Assembly: GCF_950023065.1 (NCBI RefSeq)
Contig: NC_088681.1
Coordinates: forward strand, 48,580,836-48,644,835
Direction: 5' to 3'
Origin: Planococcus citri
Lineage: Eukaryota; Arthropoda; Insecta; Hemiptera; Pseudococcidae
DNA length: 64,000 nt
Shown: positions 37,501 through 49,445 of the stretch, piece after piece
How positions within the stretch are numbered: the stretch's first letter is position 1
How the letters are laid out: every line of letters begins with the position of its first letter
Translations under genes and position numbers: made by a program
The notes under the pieces: generated by a model
Database searches by the model: none
What the model was told of the DNA's origin: nothing
The model's input: only the letters and a program-made list of their open reading frames with translations

Positions 37501-38536
37501 CTTGCGTATTAAGTAATAAGTGTGTGAGCTGTGTCATCTATGTTGATAATGATGTGAAAATTGTAATGATTTTGCGTGCAGATTAATTGTAGACTTATAG
37601 ATATGTTCATACTTCATAGAGAAAAGACTTTTCAGTTGCAATAATCCATAATGAATTATAAATTTGTATTTGGATTAAGTAATTGAATGGTATGTGAGTT
37701 CGATTTGCAACTTTAAACGTAACCTTACGTCTGATGATCAAGTAGAAGCATGAAGAATTTATTGTTTACGTCCCATACCTACGTTAATTTGAGAAATTTT
37801 GGAATATCTGATAGCAATTTTTCCTCATTGTGTCATTGATATTGAATGGTTATAAAAAATGTCTTGGATTTTTGCATTTTGCAGTTTGCTTGAGTTGACT
37901 CAAAAATTGGTTCAACGCAACGTCCAAGAACGTCCAACCAAACTCCGATGAAATGAACGCTGAGCTAAGGCCGAAGTCAAGAAAATAGTGAAAACAATCA
38001 TTTTCTTTATACCTACGTACTCTTTATGGATAAAAATTAATCCGGAAGAAAAAAATCCATAGTGTTAATTAAATATTAATCCCGAAGAAAAATAAATAAA
38101 TAAAAATAAAATTTAAAATCAAATTTTTTACAGTTTACAGTTGAAAAAAAAATACTAAATTAAGTACATGAAAATGTGAAAATGAAATTTTAAAAATAAA
38201 TAACTAAGTAAGGTGGAAAATAAAATAAAATTCAATTATTTTATTTTTAAAAAAATTAAAATTAAAGAAGCCTCCGCGTTATTTCAGTGAATGAAACGCC
38301 TTCGTGATGTTGAAATGTCGCAACGTTGATTACTTTCACCACGCAGTGTTGCTCAAGTACGAAACACAAAATATAAAATCCAAGTCTTATTTAAGAACGC
38401 CAAATTCAATTTATTCATATTTCGAATGTTTTAATCGATATAAATTACTGCACAGTTGTAATTTTTCTTATTAAGTGCATTTTATAATTGTATTTCTTTC
38501 AATATTCACAATACGATTCGATTGAAAATTGAAATG
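34546..38536. other. Unique non-coding DNA upstream of the Mps1-like gene
   Basis: No supported exon. 35.5-37.8 kb is non-repetitive and has moderate CpG content, with GTAGGTAGGTATA near 37076. 38.0-38.28 kb is an A-rich AAATAAATA stretch. The region could hold regulatory sequence for the kinase gene, but nothing specific is recognisable. Confidence 0.4.
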
Positions 38537-38541
38537 TCAGT
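38537..38541 (+). promoter_or_regulatory. Candidate initiator (TCAGT) of the Mps1-like gene
   Basis: TCAGT matches the arthropod initiator consensus and lies 166 bp before the chosen ATG. No TATA box is evident at -30. Weak: a 5-bp word occurs often by chance. Confidence 0.2.
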
Positions 38542-38706
38542 GTTCCGTTTTTGTTTTCCATTATGGCTACCCTTCATGCATTTATCAATGTAAACATACG
38601 GTAGCCGTTACTTTTGAATAAAAAAAAAATATTCCGCTGTGTTCGTAAGGAAAAAAGTGTTTTTGAAAATGAAATTATCTATTTGAAATTAAATTCGAGT
38701 TAAAAA

Positions 38707-41700
38707 ATGGACGAAAATCGATATTATTACAAACAGAACACTTTCACAAGTAATGCCAGCGACGATTCGTCTTGTACTTTTCCACTTCCTTGGCTAACGG
38801 ATACTCGAAGGCGGAAAAGGTAAGCTGATATTCATCTCGTTTTATGATAATAACCACAATCAAATACTCGTTGAGAGATCAAAATACTAAAACCGTGATG
38901 TTTTTATAGCCGATTGGGCAAACATGGAAGACACACTCGAGTACTGCAAGAGGTCAACAGTGAAAACAACAACAATGTTGAACCGATCGCCGACGAGAAT
39001 AACGAACCGTACAGTACATCGGAGAAAAATGGTTCATCGTTTGATTATACAAAGCCAACAGATGCGGATACAGATACGCAAGATGCCGGTTATGTGGAAT
39101 CAACCGATGTTCTAAACTCGAGCTTTATCAAAATGAACAAAAACTGTACCAATGAGATAAGTTTTTCTAACTTCGATACGACCGATTTAATGGATATCAG
39201 TGTTTCTAAAGCGGACACCAATTGCGATATAGATATCATCGAACCGTGTCATTTTTCGTCAGCGGAAGAAATGCACGTACAACGTAATGTTTACTCACGC
39301 TCACCTGAAACTATTCTGAGAACTAATGAGCATTCGCCGTTCGAAAACGAAATACTAAATTTGCACGGTAAATCGTACTCTCCCGAGTTCATTCTGAAAA
39401 CTACTAATCAACTGTCGACTGCGTCCAAAGCGGATGAAGTTTGTAATCCGCTTCGAACAACGTTACCGATCGATATGATACTAAAAACTAACGAATATTC
39501 GTCATTACTGGATGAAGCTGCGGTCGAATTGAATCGAACGCCTTTTGCTATGGATTTAGTAATGAAACCGAACACCTTTCCGTCGCCCAAAGAGAATACT
39601 TCTGGTAGTAATCATCGAACACCTTTGCCAGCTGATTTAGTTTTAAAAACCAACGATTACGAATCGCCCAAAGAAAATATACTTCGGTCTCCTTTTGACG
39701 AAGTAGATTCTGGTTTGACTGGAGATTATTCGTCGAGTCGAGACAATTCATCGACTGGTCATCGTCGATCAACTGATTTCGCACCAAAAAGGAACGAATA
39801 CTCGTCACCGAGAGAAAATATCACAACTGATCCTCACCTGTCTTTGTTTCCGATCGACTTCGTGTCGAAAAAGAACAACTACACTTCGCCTCAAGAGCAC
39901 ATGTCGCTTGATTCGCATCTACCATCATCTGTAGCCGACTTCGTACCGAAAAATGACAATTTTTCGCCACCTCAAGAACAAATGTCGCTCGATTCGCATA
40001 TACCATCATCCATAGCTGACTTCGCACTGCAAAATAACAACTACTCGTTGCCCCAAGAACACATGTCCGTCGACTCGCATCTACCATCGATTTCTTCGGC
40101 CGAATTCGCGCCGACAAAAAATGACCACTCGTCGCCTCCAGAACAAATGTCCGTTGATTCCCATCTACCAACGGGTCCCATCGAGTCCGCACCCAAAAAG
40201 AACGATTACTCGTCACCTCGGGAAAACATGCTGGTCGATTCTCACCTTCCGACGTTTCCGATCGACTTCGCGTCGAAAAAAGAAGATCGCTTGTCGCCCA
40301 AAGATAACATTCCATCGTTTACGGTACCCGATTCGGTTCCAAAAACCAACAACGATCAGTTCGAGACTCCTCAACGAACACCTTTTTCGTCAGAACCGCT
40401 TCAAAAAGCCAATCAGTCGTCTCCTAAACGAGCTGAAATACCGAATTCGATTCACCCTAAAGTGAATCAAGCCCCTGCAGTGAAACCAGTCGAAATCAGT
40501 GCTAACGAATTCAAACAACCCGAAGCTGTTCGGCCACCGCCGAAAAAAGACGATTTTCAGTTCGAAGCACCGCTTCCTCCGCCCAATTTTAGGATCAACG
40601 ATAAATTACCAACGTCTATTACGGTTAATGGACGATCTTACAGTGTGACGAATGTTTTAGGATCCGGAGGATCCAGTTTGGTATATCAGGTACGATTATG
40701 CCGTAAATTTTATCGCTTTTTCTCGAATCGAGATAATAATATTTTTCTCTCGTTGGTGTTAGGTGCTGCATCCGGAAACCTACGCGATTTTAGCGATCAA
40801 ACAAGTGAAATTGTACGAGGTCGATGAGACAATCGCAGAAGGATATATTGAAGAAGTTAAAATGCTCAAAAAATTACAAAAATGTGATTCTATCATCAAG
40901 ATGTACGATCAGTAAGTAATGCTAGCTCTTTTAATCCACCTGGTTCCAACGTTATCATTTTCATAATCGATTTCAATGTTAATTTTTCATCGTTCTGTTT
41001 TGCAGCGAAATCATCAAAGAAAATGATAAGGATAAACTTTTGAACGTAGTTATGGAAAAAGGCGACACCGATCTCGCAGAATTGTTGAAAAATGTCAACA
41101 AAAGCAAAAAACCTTCGATTTATATGATTTTATACTATTGGACTGAAATGCTTTCAGCTGTACATGAAATTCATAAGCAAGGTAAGCCATAACACCGGTG
41201 TACTGTGGAGTGCATTTTGTTGATTGAATTTGAATTTGTACTAAACCTATGAAAACCTGAATAGCCAAAGGGCACAAATACTCTTAAAATTGCAGTTCAG
41301 TTTTATAAAATTATGTCTATAATTTTTTTTTAATTTTTTTTTTTTTTTTGAGAAAAACTCCAGTTTTTCCCAATATTTTACAAAATTTTGAACTGAATAT
41401 AATTTAAAAAATGAAAAAAATCCATTTTTTCGATGCTTTCCTGTTTTTGAAATTTTTTTCTGATTTTTCTTGAAGAGAAAAAAAGGGAGAAAGTGACAAA
41501 TATATTTTTCTTCGAAAATTAAATTTTAAAAAATCTAAAATTGATAAAAATTATGAGAAAATCTAAATTATCAGATTGGACAATAATAGTTTGGGACAAT
41601 TTTCTTGATTTTGATTGTTTTTTTTTTCAAATCAAAAAATCAAACATGAAAATTATTGAAATTTTAGAAGAATGACTGTCAAATAAATGAATTAAAAATT

Positions 41701-44700
41701 AAAAGGAAGAGGGGGGGGGGGGTCAGAGATTTCTTCTACATATAATTTTGTAAAAGTTCTGGAAAAGTTTGAATTAGAAGGTCAATAATTGTTTGATATT
41801 CTCTCAGTTTTGATTTTTCTTCAAAATTAATAGAAACCAAATATCTACATAATTCAATTTGGTGAGGGAGGGGGTTCTTTGAAAATTTTGTAAAAATTAT
41901 TCGAGTTTTAAAAATCAAAGTCTTATTGGCGTCGACGTTTTGTTTTTTGTTTTTTAATTTTTATTCTGAATTAGTAAATACATACATACTTAATAAAAAC
42001 CTAGCATCGAAATTATTACAATTTTTGTGAGTGTTGTGGAAAGAGGGAAAAGAAGATATGTTCTTTTAAAGGCTCACAAGGGAACCTCTTGAGGTGTCAC
42101 CCACAGATTTGAACAGAACCGCGATTTTTGAAAAGAGCATAGTCTAACCCCCCAAAACCAAATTTTCAGCTGCCCAAGTTCATTTTTTGAGTTTTGGCGA
42201 ATTTTTGAAAATTCACTGTTTTTGGCGATTTATGCATTTTTTTAAAAAAGTACGTACTTGATCGGTAAAAATGGTCAAAATAAATTCCAAAACTAATATC
42301 AATTACCCAAATCCAAATTTCACCATTTCCAGCCATTCTGGAGCCTCCAGCGCGATTTTTCAATTTCTCCAGAATTTTTAATTTGCTCCAGAAGGCGTGA
42401 ATATGCAATTGGACAGTTAAAAATCGAGTTGTGTATTACACTCGACCTGTTTAACGAGGTTATCCACATTTGAATCAATTTTGAAAGTGACACCTCAAAA
42501 GTGGTTTTTTGACCAGCTTTTTTCAAAATTAAAAAATCCAAAAAATCAAAAGTTTCCCGTTTGCGTGGAAGTTTTCGAAATTCGCTCGAATCGCTGTATT
42601 TTGTCCATCAATAACTCTCCAAATCCCAGTTTCACCATTTCCAGCCATTCTAGAGCCTCCAGCGCGATTTTCAATTTCTCCAGAATTTTGAATTTGCTCC
42701 AGAAGGCGTGAATATGCAGTTGGGCAGCTAAAAATCGACTTGTGTATTACACTCGACCTGTTTAACGAGTTTATCCACATTCGAGCCAATTTTGGGAGCA
42801 AACTTGATTTTTTGGATTTTTTAATTTTGAAAAAAGCTGATCAAAAAACCACTCTTGAGGTGTCACTCTCAAAATCGGCTTATATGTGGATAAAGTTGTT
42901 ACATAGGTCGAGTATAACACACAACTCGATTTTTAGCTGCCCAACTTCATATTCATGCCTTCTGGAGCAAATTCAAAATTCTGGAGAAATTGAAAAATCG
43001 CGCTGAAGGCTCCAGAATGGCTGGAAATGGTAAAATTTGGATTTGGGTAATTGATATTAGTTTTAGAATTTATTTTGACCATTTTTACTGATCAAGTACG
43101 TACTTTTTAAAAAAATGCATAAATCGCCAAAATCGGTAAATTTTTAATTTTCAAAAATTTGCCAAAAATCGAAAAATGAACTTGGAAAGCTGAAAATTTG
43201 GTTTTGGGGGTTTTAGACAATGCTCTTTCCAAAAATCGCGGTCCCGTTCAAATCGGAGTGTGACACCTCGAGAGGTTTCCTTAAAAATTATGAAAAATTT
43301 TAAGCTACTAAATTGATTCGGCAATTCTCATTTTTTTGGTATTTTTGTATTTTCTTTTTTATAAATTGGAATATGTACAAGCATCGAAACTATTGTAGTT
43401 TTTAGGGCGCTTGACGGAAAAATATATTATTCAAACGTAAAAAATGACCAACAATTTTGTGTTTTTGTTTCAAATTGGGCTATGAAAACAAAACATTGAA
43501 ATCATTTCAATTTTTTTGTAGGAAAAAAGGCAACAAAATTTCTTTAAAAGTTTTGTAAAAATTATTTGAAAGCCGAAGTAATATAATTCATTTATTATTC
43601 TCTCATACTTATGTTTTTTTTTCAAAATAATTAAAATCAAACAGGAAGAGGGAATTAGAAGTATTCCGTTTGAAAATTCAGTAAAAATTGCGAAAAATCG
43701 AAACTGTTATAATTTTTCATTTATTTATTTTTTTCAAATAAATGAAAAACCAAGCATCAAAAAACAAAATTGCCTAAATTTTTGTGGTTGGAGGGGAAGG
43801 GGAAAATATACTCTCGAAGGTTTGTTAAAAATGCTATGAAACAGTTCAAGTAGTCGAATCAATTGATTATCCACATAATTTTGTGTGTGTGTGTGTGTTT
43901 TTTTTCCTTCAAATTAATGAAAACCAAACACCAAAATTATTGTTGATTTCTTTTTTATGGAAGGCGAGGGATTTTTTTGGGGAGGGGGTGTAGCAAAAAT
44001 TACGAAGAAAAAATCTTGACTATCAGATCTGTAATTATTTCGTATTCTCGTTTTTTTTTCCAAATTAATAAAAAAACATTGTATTGCAATTTTTTGAAGA
44101 GAAGGGTGGAAGGAAAAAAACTTTATCGAAGGTTTCCTAAATAAATAAGAAGTTCAAATCAAACGATCATATTTTCTCTTATTTTTTGAAAATTATTGAA
44201 AATCTAGTTGCAAAAAAGATATATTTTCCTCCAAAGTTTGCTTAAAATTTGGACAAAATTTCAAAACTCAAATCCATAAATTATTCTTGAAATTTCACGA
44301 TTTTTTTTCTAAAATTAATGAAGTAAACATCAACATTACTTAGATATTTTATTTATGTTTATTGCTTAATTTTTTTCGTATTGAGAAAAATCAAACTAAT
44401 TCTTCTTGCGAATGCATTCTCCTCCCCAAAAATAATTTTTAACTCAATTTAAATTAATTATGTTCCATTTCTTCTAATTTTACATACCTACTTACTCATG
44501 TATTTTATAAAAATTCAATCAATCATTTATTAATTTCGAAAAATGATTCAGAATTATTTTTACGCATCTTGCTCTGAATATCCATTAACCGAATGAATTT
44601 TTGTTTATTTGCAGGTATCGTCCATTCAGATTTAAAACCAGCAAATTTTCTTATAGTCAGAGGAAGTCTGAAATTAATCGATTTCGGTATAGCATCGAAT

Positions 44701-45143
44701 ATCCAAGGCGATGCTACCAGCGTATATAAAGACGTATTCACCGGAACGTTGAATTACATGAGTCCAGAAGCTATGGAATTTGTCAGCCGGCCTTCCGGAT
44801 CCATCGGATATAGGGTTGGTATTTTTTTCAAAATTATTTTCCATATGTCTACAGATGATTTATATCTATCGATTTTATTTCGCAGATAAATTATAAATCG
44901 GATGTTTGGTCGTTGGGATGTATCCTGTATCACTTAATCTATGGCAGATTGCCTTTCCAAAACATAAAGAATAGATTTGAAAAAATGAAAGCCATCGTCG
45001 ACGCAAAAGTCGGAGTAAAGTTCCCCGAAGCCGAAGGTATACCGAAAGTATTGATGTCTGCGTTGAAATCGTGTTTAGAAAAAAATCCTGAAAAAAGAGC
45101 TTCTGTCGGTGAATTACTGCAGTTACCGTATGTATCGCAATAA
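38707..45143 (+). CDS. Mps1: Mps1/TTK-type dual-specificity spindle checkpoint kinase (six coding exons)
   Basis: Coding exons: 38707-38819, 38910-40689, 40763-40911, 41006-41181, 44615-44814, 44886-45143. All junctions are GT/AG and phases fit, giving 891 residues. The ATG has A at -3 and G at +4, and exon 1 joins in frame (RRRKSRLGKHG). Residues 1-600 are poorly conserved and rich in Ser/Pro/Asn; 220-535 are ~27-residue repeats. The kinase domain starts near 615: Gly-rich loop GSGGSSLVYQ (622), ATP lysine in AILAIKQVKL (K644), catalytic loop HSDLKPANFL (D745), LIDFGIA (D762), activation segment TSVYKDVFTGTLNYMSPEA, then SDVWSLGCILYHLIYG. The HSDLKPANFLI and LIDFGIA blocks and the GT(V/L)NYM motif are diagnostic of TTK/Mps1, which recruits checkpoint proteins to unattached kinetochores. 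All catalytic residues are present. The C-terminus ends soon after the domain. Intron 4 (41182-44614) carries a foldback transposon. Confidence 0.95.
39454..40400 (+). repeat. Coding ~27-residue tandem repeats in the Mps1-like protein
   Basis: Residues about 220-535 fall into about ten imperfect units with the pattern (R/L)(T/P)xxPxDFxxKxNxYSSPxE followed by Nxx(V/L)DSH. The best copies are the central ones, around 39840-40260, where SPQEHMSLDSHLPSS recurs. Each unit has at least one Ser-Pro. Codons differ between copies, so the array is not a very recent DNA expansion. Opposite-strand open frames here are shadows. Confidence 0.8.
41182..42069. other. Intron 4 of the Mps1-like gene, left part
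   Basis: AT-rich intronic sequence with a long T run (about 41327-41350) and a G run near 41710. No exon-like segment was found, and the kinase domain needs none here, because exons 4 and 5 join exactly at the Gly of the HKQGIVHSDLK block. Confidence 0.7.
42070..43283. mobile_element. Foldback element, copy 2 (complete), inside Mps1 intron 4
   Basis: Both ends match as inverted repeats: AAGGGAACCTCTTGAGGTGT at the left and GACACCTCGAGAGGTTTCCTT at the right. Terminal domains containing AACCAAATTTTCAGCTG and its complement follow. The left arm has two reverse units (anchors near 42330 and 42640, 310 bp apart) and the right arm one forward unit (about 42965). No target duplication or transposase was recognised. 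It is the same family as 32455-33770 and 60150-60770. Confidence 0.85.
43284..44614. other. Intron 4 of the Mps1-like gene, right part
   Basis: AT-rich, with a (GT) run at about 43882-43898 and several diverged AAATTAATGAAAA-type words spaced 100-150 bp, suggesting an old tandem repeat. It ends in the acceptor TTATTTGCAG before exon 5. Confidence 0.65.
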
Positions 45144-45334
45144 TTACCCGATATAATTTGTGTTTCTCTGTGTATTCTTTTTTTTTTTTTTTTTTTAATT
45201 AACATTTTTCGTATTCATTATTTTATTATTTTATCTGTGCTGATTTGTGAGTTTTAGCTGCATCTTGTCCATAAATGTCTCTTATCCTTTTCCCACTTGA
45301 GTCGTGTGTCACTTTTATAGTTCTAAAAAAAACG

Positions 45335-45340
45335 AATAAA
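45335..45340 (+). terminator. Candidate polyadenylation signal of the Mps1-like gene
   Basis: AATAAA 192 bp after the stop codon, followed by a T-rich stretch. A second AATAAA lies near 46775, so longer 3' ends are possible. Confidence 0.4.
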
Positions 45341-47030
45341 AATGTGTAAATTTTTTAAAAAATATTTGCTCTATTGTCTTATTATTTTTTTTACGAGTGA
45401 TAGAGAATTTATTTTTATTATAGAACTTTTTTTTTTTTGAAATCTGTGATGAGGATTTTTTTTTTAGAATTAAGTACGACTTGATGAGACTCGTGTAATT
45501 TACATATATACTTACTTTTAGGTATTTTACGAATATTATTTCCCAGTCTGTTATGTAGTACGTAGATCCTCATTTTTTTTTCACGTGCTACGTGTGCTGT
45601 TGAATTTCGGGGCCAAAGTATCATTCTATACGTATTCAGAAACCGGTAACCGGATCGTATGCATTAGAATTGCACCGAGTAAGTCGTTCTCGGGCGTTAT
45701 GTTTACATCGTTGGTTAACGATGCGTTCCAAGAAGTGTAGTACGTACGTGTTGTACACTACCTGTCTGTTTATCCGCATTGCATTTGTAATACAGTAATT
45801 TTATGCGAAATTAATTACCTTTAGAACGACTATAATAACGCGCAGGCGCAAATAATTGCCCGTATCCAGCTTCATTGATGACCGGTCCGTTATCATTGTG
45901 GCGCCTGTAGATGTGGGTGATTTTTTTTTTTTTGACAAAAAATTCCGAACATTTTGGGATCTTTTTTTGTCGGGATGGTGATCCATAAGTTGATCATTTA
46001 GTTTCCCATCTTCTGTACCTACCTATGAGCTGTGTCGTAGTAATTTTCCATTCTTTAAATTGGAGAATACCTGTATATATATATTTTTCTCCACAATTGT
46101 TATTGTAACTGTAAAAATGTAACTATAACGCGAATTAAAATACGTAGTTGTAGAGCTACAAGTCTCGCAAACACACTATAGGTGTACCTAAGTAATTTAT
46201 GAAAGACCTATCTTAGTATACGAAATGCCATTTGGGAGATATTACATAGAATTAACGGGTTAGCAGTACGCAAATAGCTACGTTCGAGATACCCATCAGT
46301 CAAGCGAAGAATTAACACGAAGGTTAATTGCGTATTTTTATTTATAAAGTATACATAGCTAGATATGTATTCATCATATTGATGGTAAATTATCACGTGG
46401 GAATTGCATAAAATTATGGTCTAGAGTTAAACTCGCAGCTGTGGGCTGTTGTTATAGAGCTATGTTTCCGTATAATGACATCGCTTACAGTATGATTACA
46501 TTGTTGAAGAAGTTATTTACGCTGATTATTGGTAATTGGATCTCGTAAGGTTGTAGAGAAGAGTTGAAGGGGAGGGGGATTTGTACAGTCCGATTTCAAG
46601 ACTGTTTGTTGATGTGTGTACGTATTTTTTTTCTCGATTTGATTCGATTCTTTTTATAATTCGCGTTCCTTTTTTATTCTTCTTTCTTTCTTTTACATAT
46701 TTATTTTTTCTATTAGATTGTAGTTAAAATATTATTTAAATGTTGCGATTAAGTATCAATGTTTTAACTGCTTCGAATAAATTTTAATATTGTTAAAATA
46801 ATTACGTTGGTTTTTATTCAGTCACTTCATTTATTGAAACAAAAATTTTGAGCTTCCTGCGCTCTTCTGGCTTTTTTTTTTTTTTTTAAATTAAATACTT
46901 GCCACAAATTTTGGATTGGTGAGCGACTGAGGCAAGTTGAGCGAAAGATTGGCTCATCTAATCTTTCTCTTGCGAGAATTTCTTGTAAATCGCCTGTTAA
47001 TTCTGTTCAGAGTCAATGGTTTTTTTTTCA
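45341..47030. other. Non-coding DNA between the kinase gene and satellite B
   Basis: Unique sequence, moderately CpG-rich at 45.6-46.5 kb, with no supported exon. It may include an extended 3' UTR of the kinase gene. Confidence 0.4.
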
Positions 47031-49445
47031 ATTGAATCGTTCGCGAACGACTTTGAGTGAATTGAGTTTTTTTTTTTAAATTGTTGTAATGATTTTGGCA
47101 TCATCTAATTCAATTGCAAAAATCATTCTGATTTTGTCATTGAATGCGCGTGTTTTCAAATCAATTCGTTCGCGAACGATTCGAACTACGAGTTGAAAAT
47201 CCATTAAGTCACAAAAATGAGATACTATGTATTCTATTCCTTATTGTGATAATATATTTTCTAGATGTAAAAAAAGTTGGAAAATTCGTACAAATTTGGT
47301 TATAATAAGTGGTTTTTCAAATTGATTCGTTCGCGAACGATTTTGAGTAAATTGAGATTTTTTAAAAGATTTTATCGTAAATCGAATTCTGTATGAAAGA
47401 ATCTTTCGTGAATCGTAAACAACTCGGAAAATTCGTTCAACACTGAAATTACTAATCGTCAGAATAGATTCGTTCGCGGAAGACTTTGAGCAAATTGAGA
47501 TTTTTGAAAATATCCTATTGCGTAAATCGATTTCTGCATGGAAGAATCTTTCGTGAACAACTCAGAAAATTTGTTCAACAATAAAATCACTAATCGTCAG
47601 AATAGATTCGTTCGCGAACGACTTTGAGCAAATTGAGATTTTTGAAAATATCCCATCGCGTAAATCGATTTCTGCATGAAAGAATCTTTCGTGAACAACT
47701 CAGAGAATTTGTTCAACAATAAAATCACTAATCGTGCGAATGGATTCGTTCGCGAACGACTTTGAGCAAATTATAAATTTGAGAACGTTTTTCAAAATGT
47801 ATTTTGATTTTTACGTCCAAGAATATTTCATGAGCTACTTGGGAAATCCATTCAGTAGTTGAAGTGGATAGTTTTTCAAACTCGAAACGATTCGTTCGCG
47901 AACGAAACATTTTGAGACTTGAAATTTGACATTGTTCTCACTCATGATGTCTTATTATTGCTTGTACGAGTATTTTGTGAACAACAAATTCATGAAATCT
48001 GTGTATTTCAAATCGAATCGTTCGCGAACGGTTTTGAAAAAATTGAAATTTTTTAATAGATCTCGTCGTCATCAATTTTTTTAATGCAAAAATCGTCCAT
48101 AAACTACCCGGAAAATTCGTTCTGCGATGAAATGAACGCTTGTGTGAATCGATTCGTTCGTGAACGACTTTGTTTAAATTGTACATTTGGAAAAGGATTT
48201 TTGATAACTTAATTTCCGCACCCAGGAATCTTTCTTTCACGAGCTAGCCCTACTTGGAAAATCCATTCGTGTAATCAAATGGGAAGTTCTTCAAATTCAA
48301 AACGATTCGTTCGCGAACGACTTTGAGAAAATTGAGATTTTCGAAAAGATCTTACCATAATCAATTTCCGTATGTAAGAATCTGTTGTGAACTACTCGAG
48401 AATCCGTTCAACAACGAAAAGAATAGTCGTGCAAATTGATTCGTTCGCGAACGACTTCAAATGAGCTGATAAATTGAACAAGGTTCCTTGGTAATTTAAT
48501 TTTCAAGTCCAAGAGTTTTTCACAGTGAGCCACTTGGAAAATCCACTCAGCAATCAAATGAGAAATTCTTTAAATTTAAAACGATTCGTTCGCGAACCAC
48601 TTTGAACAAATTGAGATTTTCGAAAAGATCCCACCATAATCAATTTCCGTATGTAAGAATCTTTTGTGAACTACTCGAAAGTCCGTTCAACATTGAAATG
48701 AATAGTCGTGCAAATTGATTCGTTCGCGAACGACTTTAAGCAAGCTGATGATTTGAAAAAGGTTCATTGGTAATTTGATTTTCACGTCCTAGAATTTTTC
48801 ATAGTGAGCCACTTAGAAAATTAATTTAGCAATTAAATGACTCGTTTTTCAAATTCAAAACGATTCGTTCGCGAACGACTTTGAGCAAATTGAGATTTTC
48901 GAAAAGATCCCACCATAATTAATTTCAGTATGTAAGAATCTTTTAAGAAATACTAGGAGGGTTCGTTCAATAACGAAATGAATAGCCGTGTGAATCGATT
49001 CGTTCGCGAACGACTTTAAGCAAGCTGATGATTTGAAAAAGGTTCATTGGTAATTTGATTTTCACGTCCTAGAATTTTTCATAGTAAGCCACTTACAAAA
49101 TTCATTTAGCAATTAAATGACTCGTTTTTCAAATTCAAAACGATTCGTTCGCGAACGAATTTGAGCAAATTGAGATTTTCGAAAAGATCCCACCATAATT
49201 AATTTCAGTATGTAAGGATCTTTTAAGAAATACTAGGAGGGTTCGTTCAATAACGAAATGAATAGCCGTGTGAATCGATTCGTTCGCGAACGACTCTGGG
49301 CGAGATGATAATTTGAAAAAGGTTCCTTGGTAATTTAATTCTCAAGTCCAAGAATTTCTAACGGTGAGTCCCTTGGAAAATTCATTTAGCAATTAAACGA
49401 CTAGTAGTTCTTCAAATTCAAAACGATTCGTTCATGAACGAACGA
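47030..49445. repeat. Palindromic satellite array B, ~140 bp monomer and ~280 bp dimer
   Basis: Eighteen sites of CGTTCGCGAACG or a close variant, at 47038, 47167, 47328, 47471, 47609, 47747, 47893, 48019, 48155, 48308, 48442, 48587, 48721, 48866, 49001, 49146, 49281 and 49429. From 48308 on the spacing alternates about 134 and 145 bp, so the true unit is a dimer of about 280 bp. One half carries TTTGAGCAAATTGAGATTTT after the palindrome; the other carries GCAAGCTGATGATTTGAAAA. Adjacent dimers near 48.84 and 49.12 kb are almost identical, pointing to recent amplification. Open frames in it are repeat-derived. Confidence 0.92.

Noticed and set aside
38924..39115. Alternative start of the kinase at the ATG at 38924
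   Set aside because: That ATG is in another frame. Exon 1 at 38707-38819 joins in the correct phase to the long frame through a GT-AG intron.
39821..40315. 164-codon - strand frame opposite the kinase exon
   Set aside because: A shadow of the Ser-Pro repeats in the Mps1 exon; the periodicity follows the + strand coding repeats.
47038..49440. CRISPR-like array: short palindromic repeats separated by similar-length spacers
   Set aside because: The spacers are themselves related and alternate in two types, the host is eukaryotic with spliced genes, and no cas gene is present. It is a satellite.
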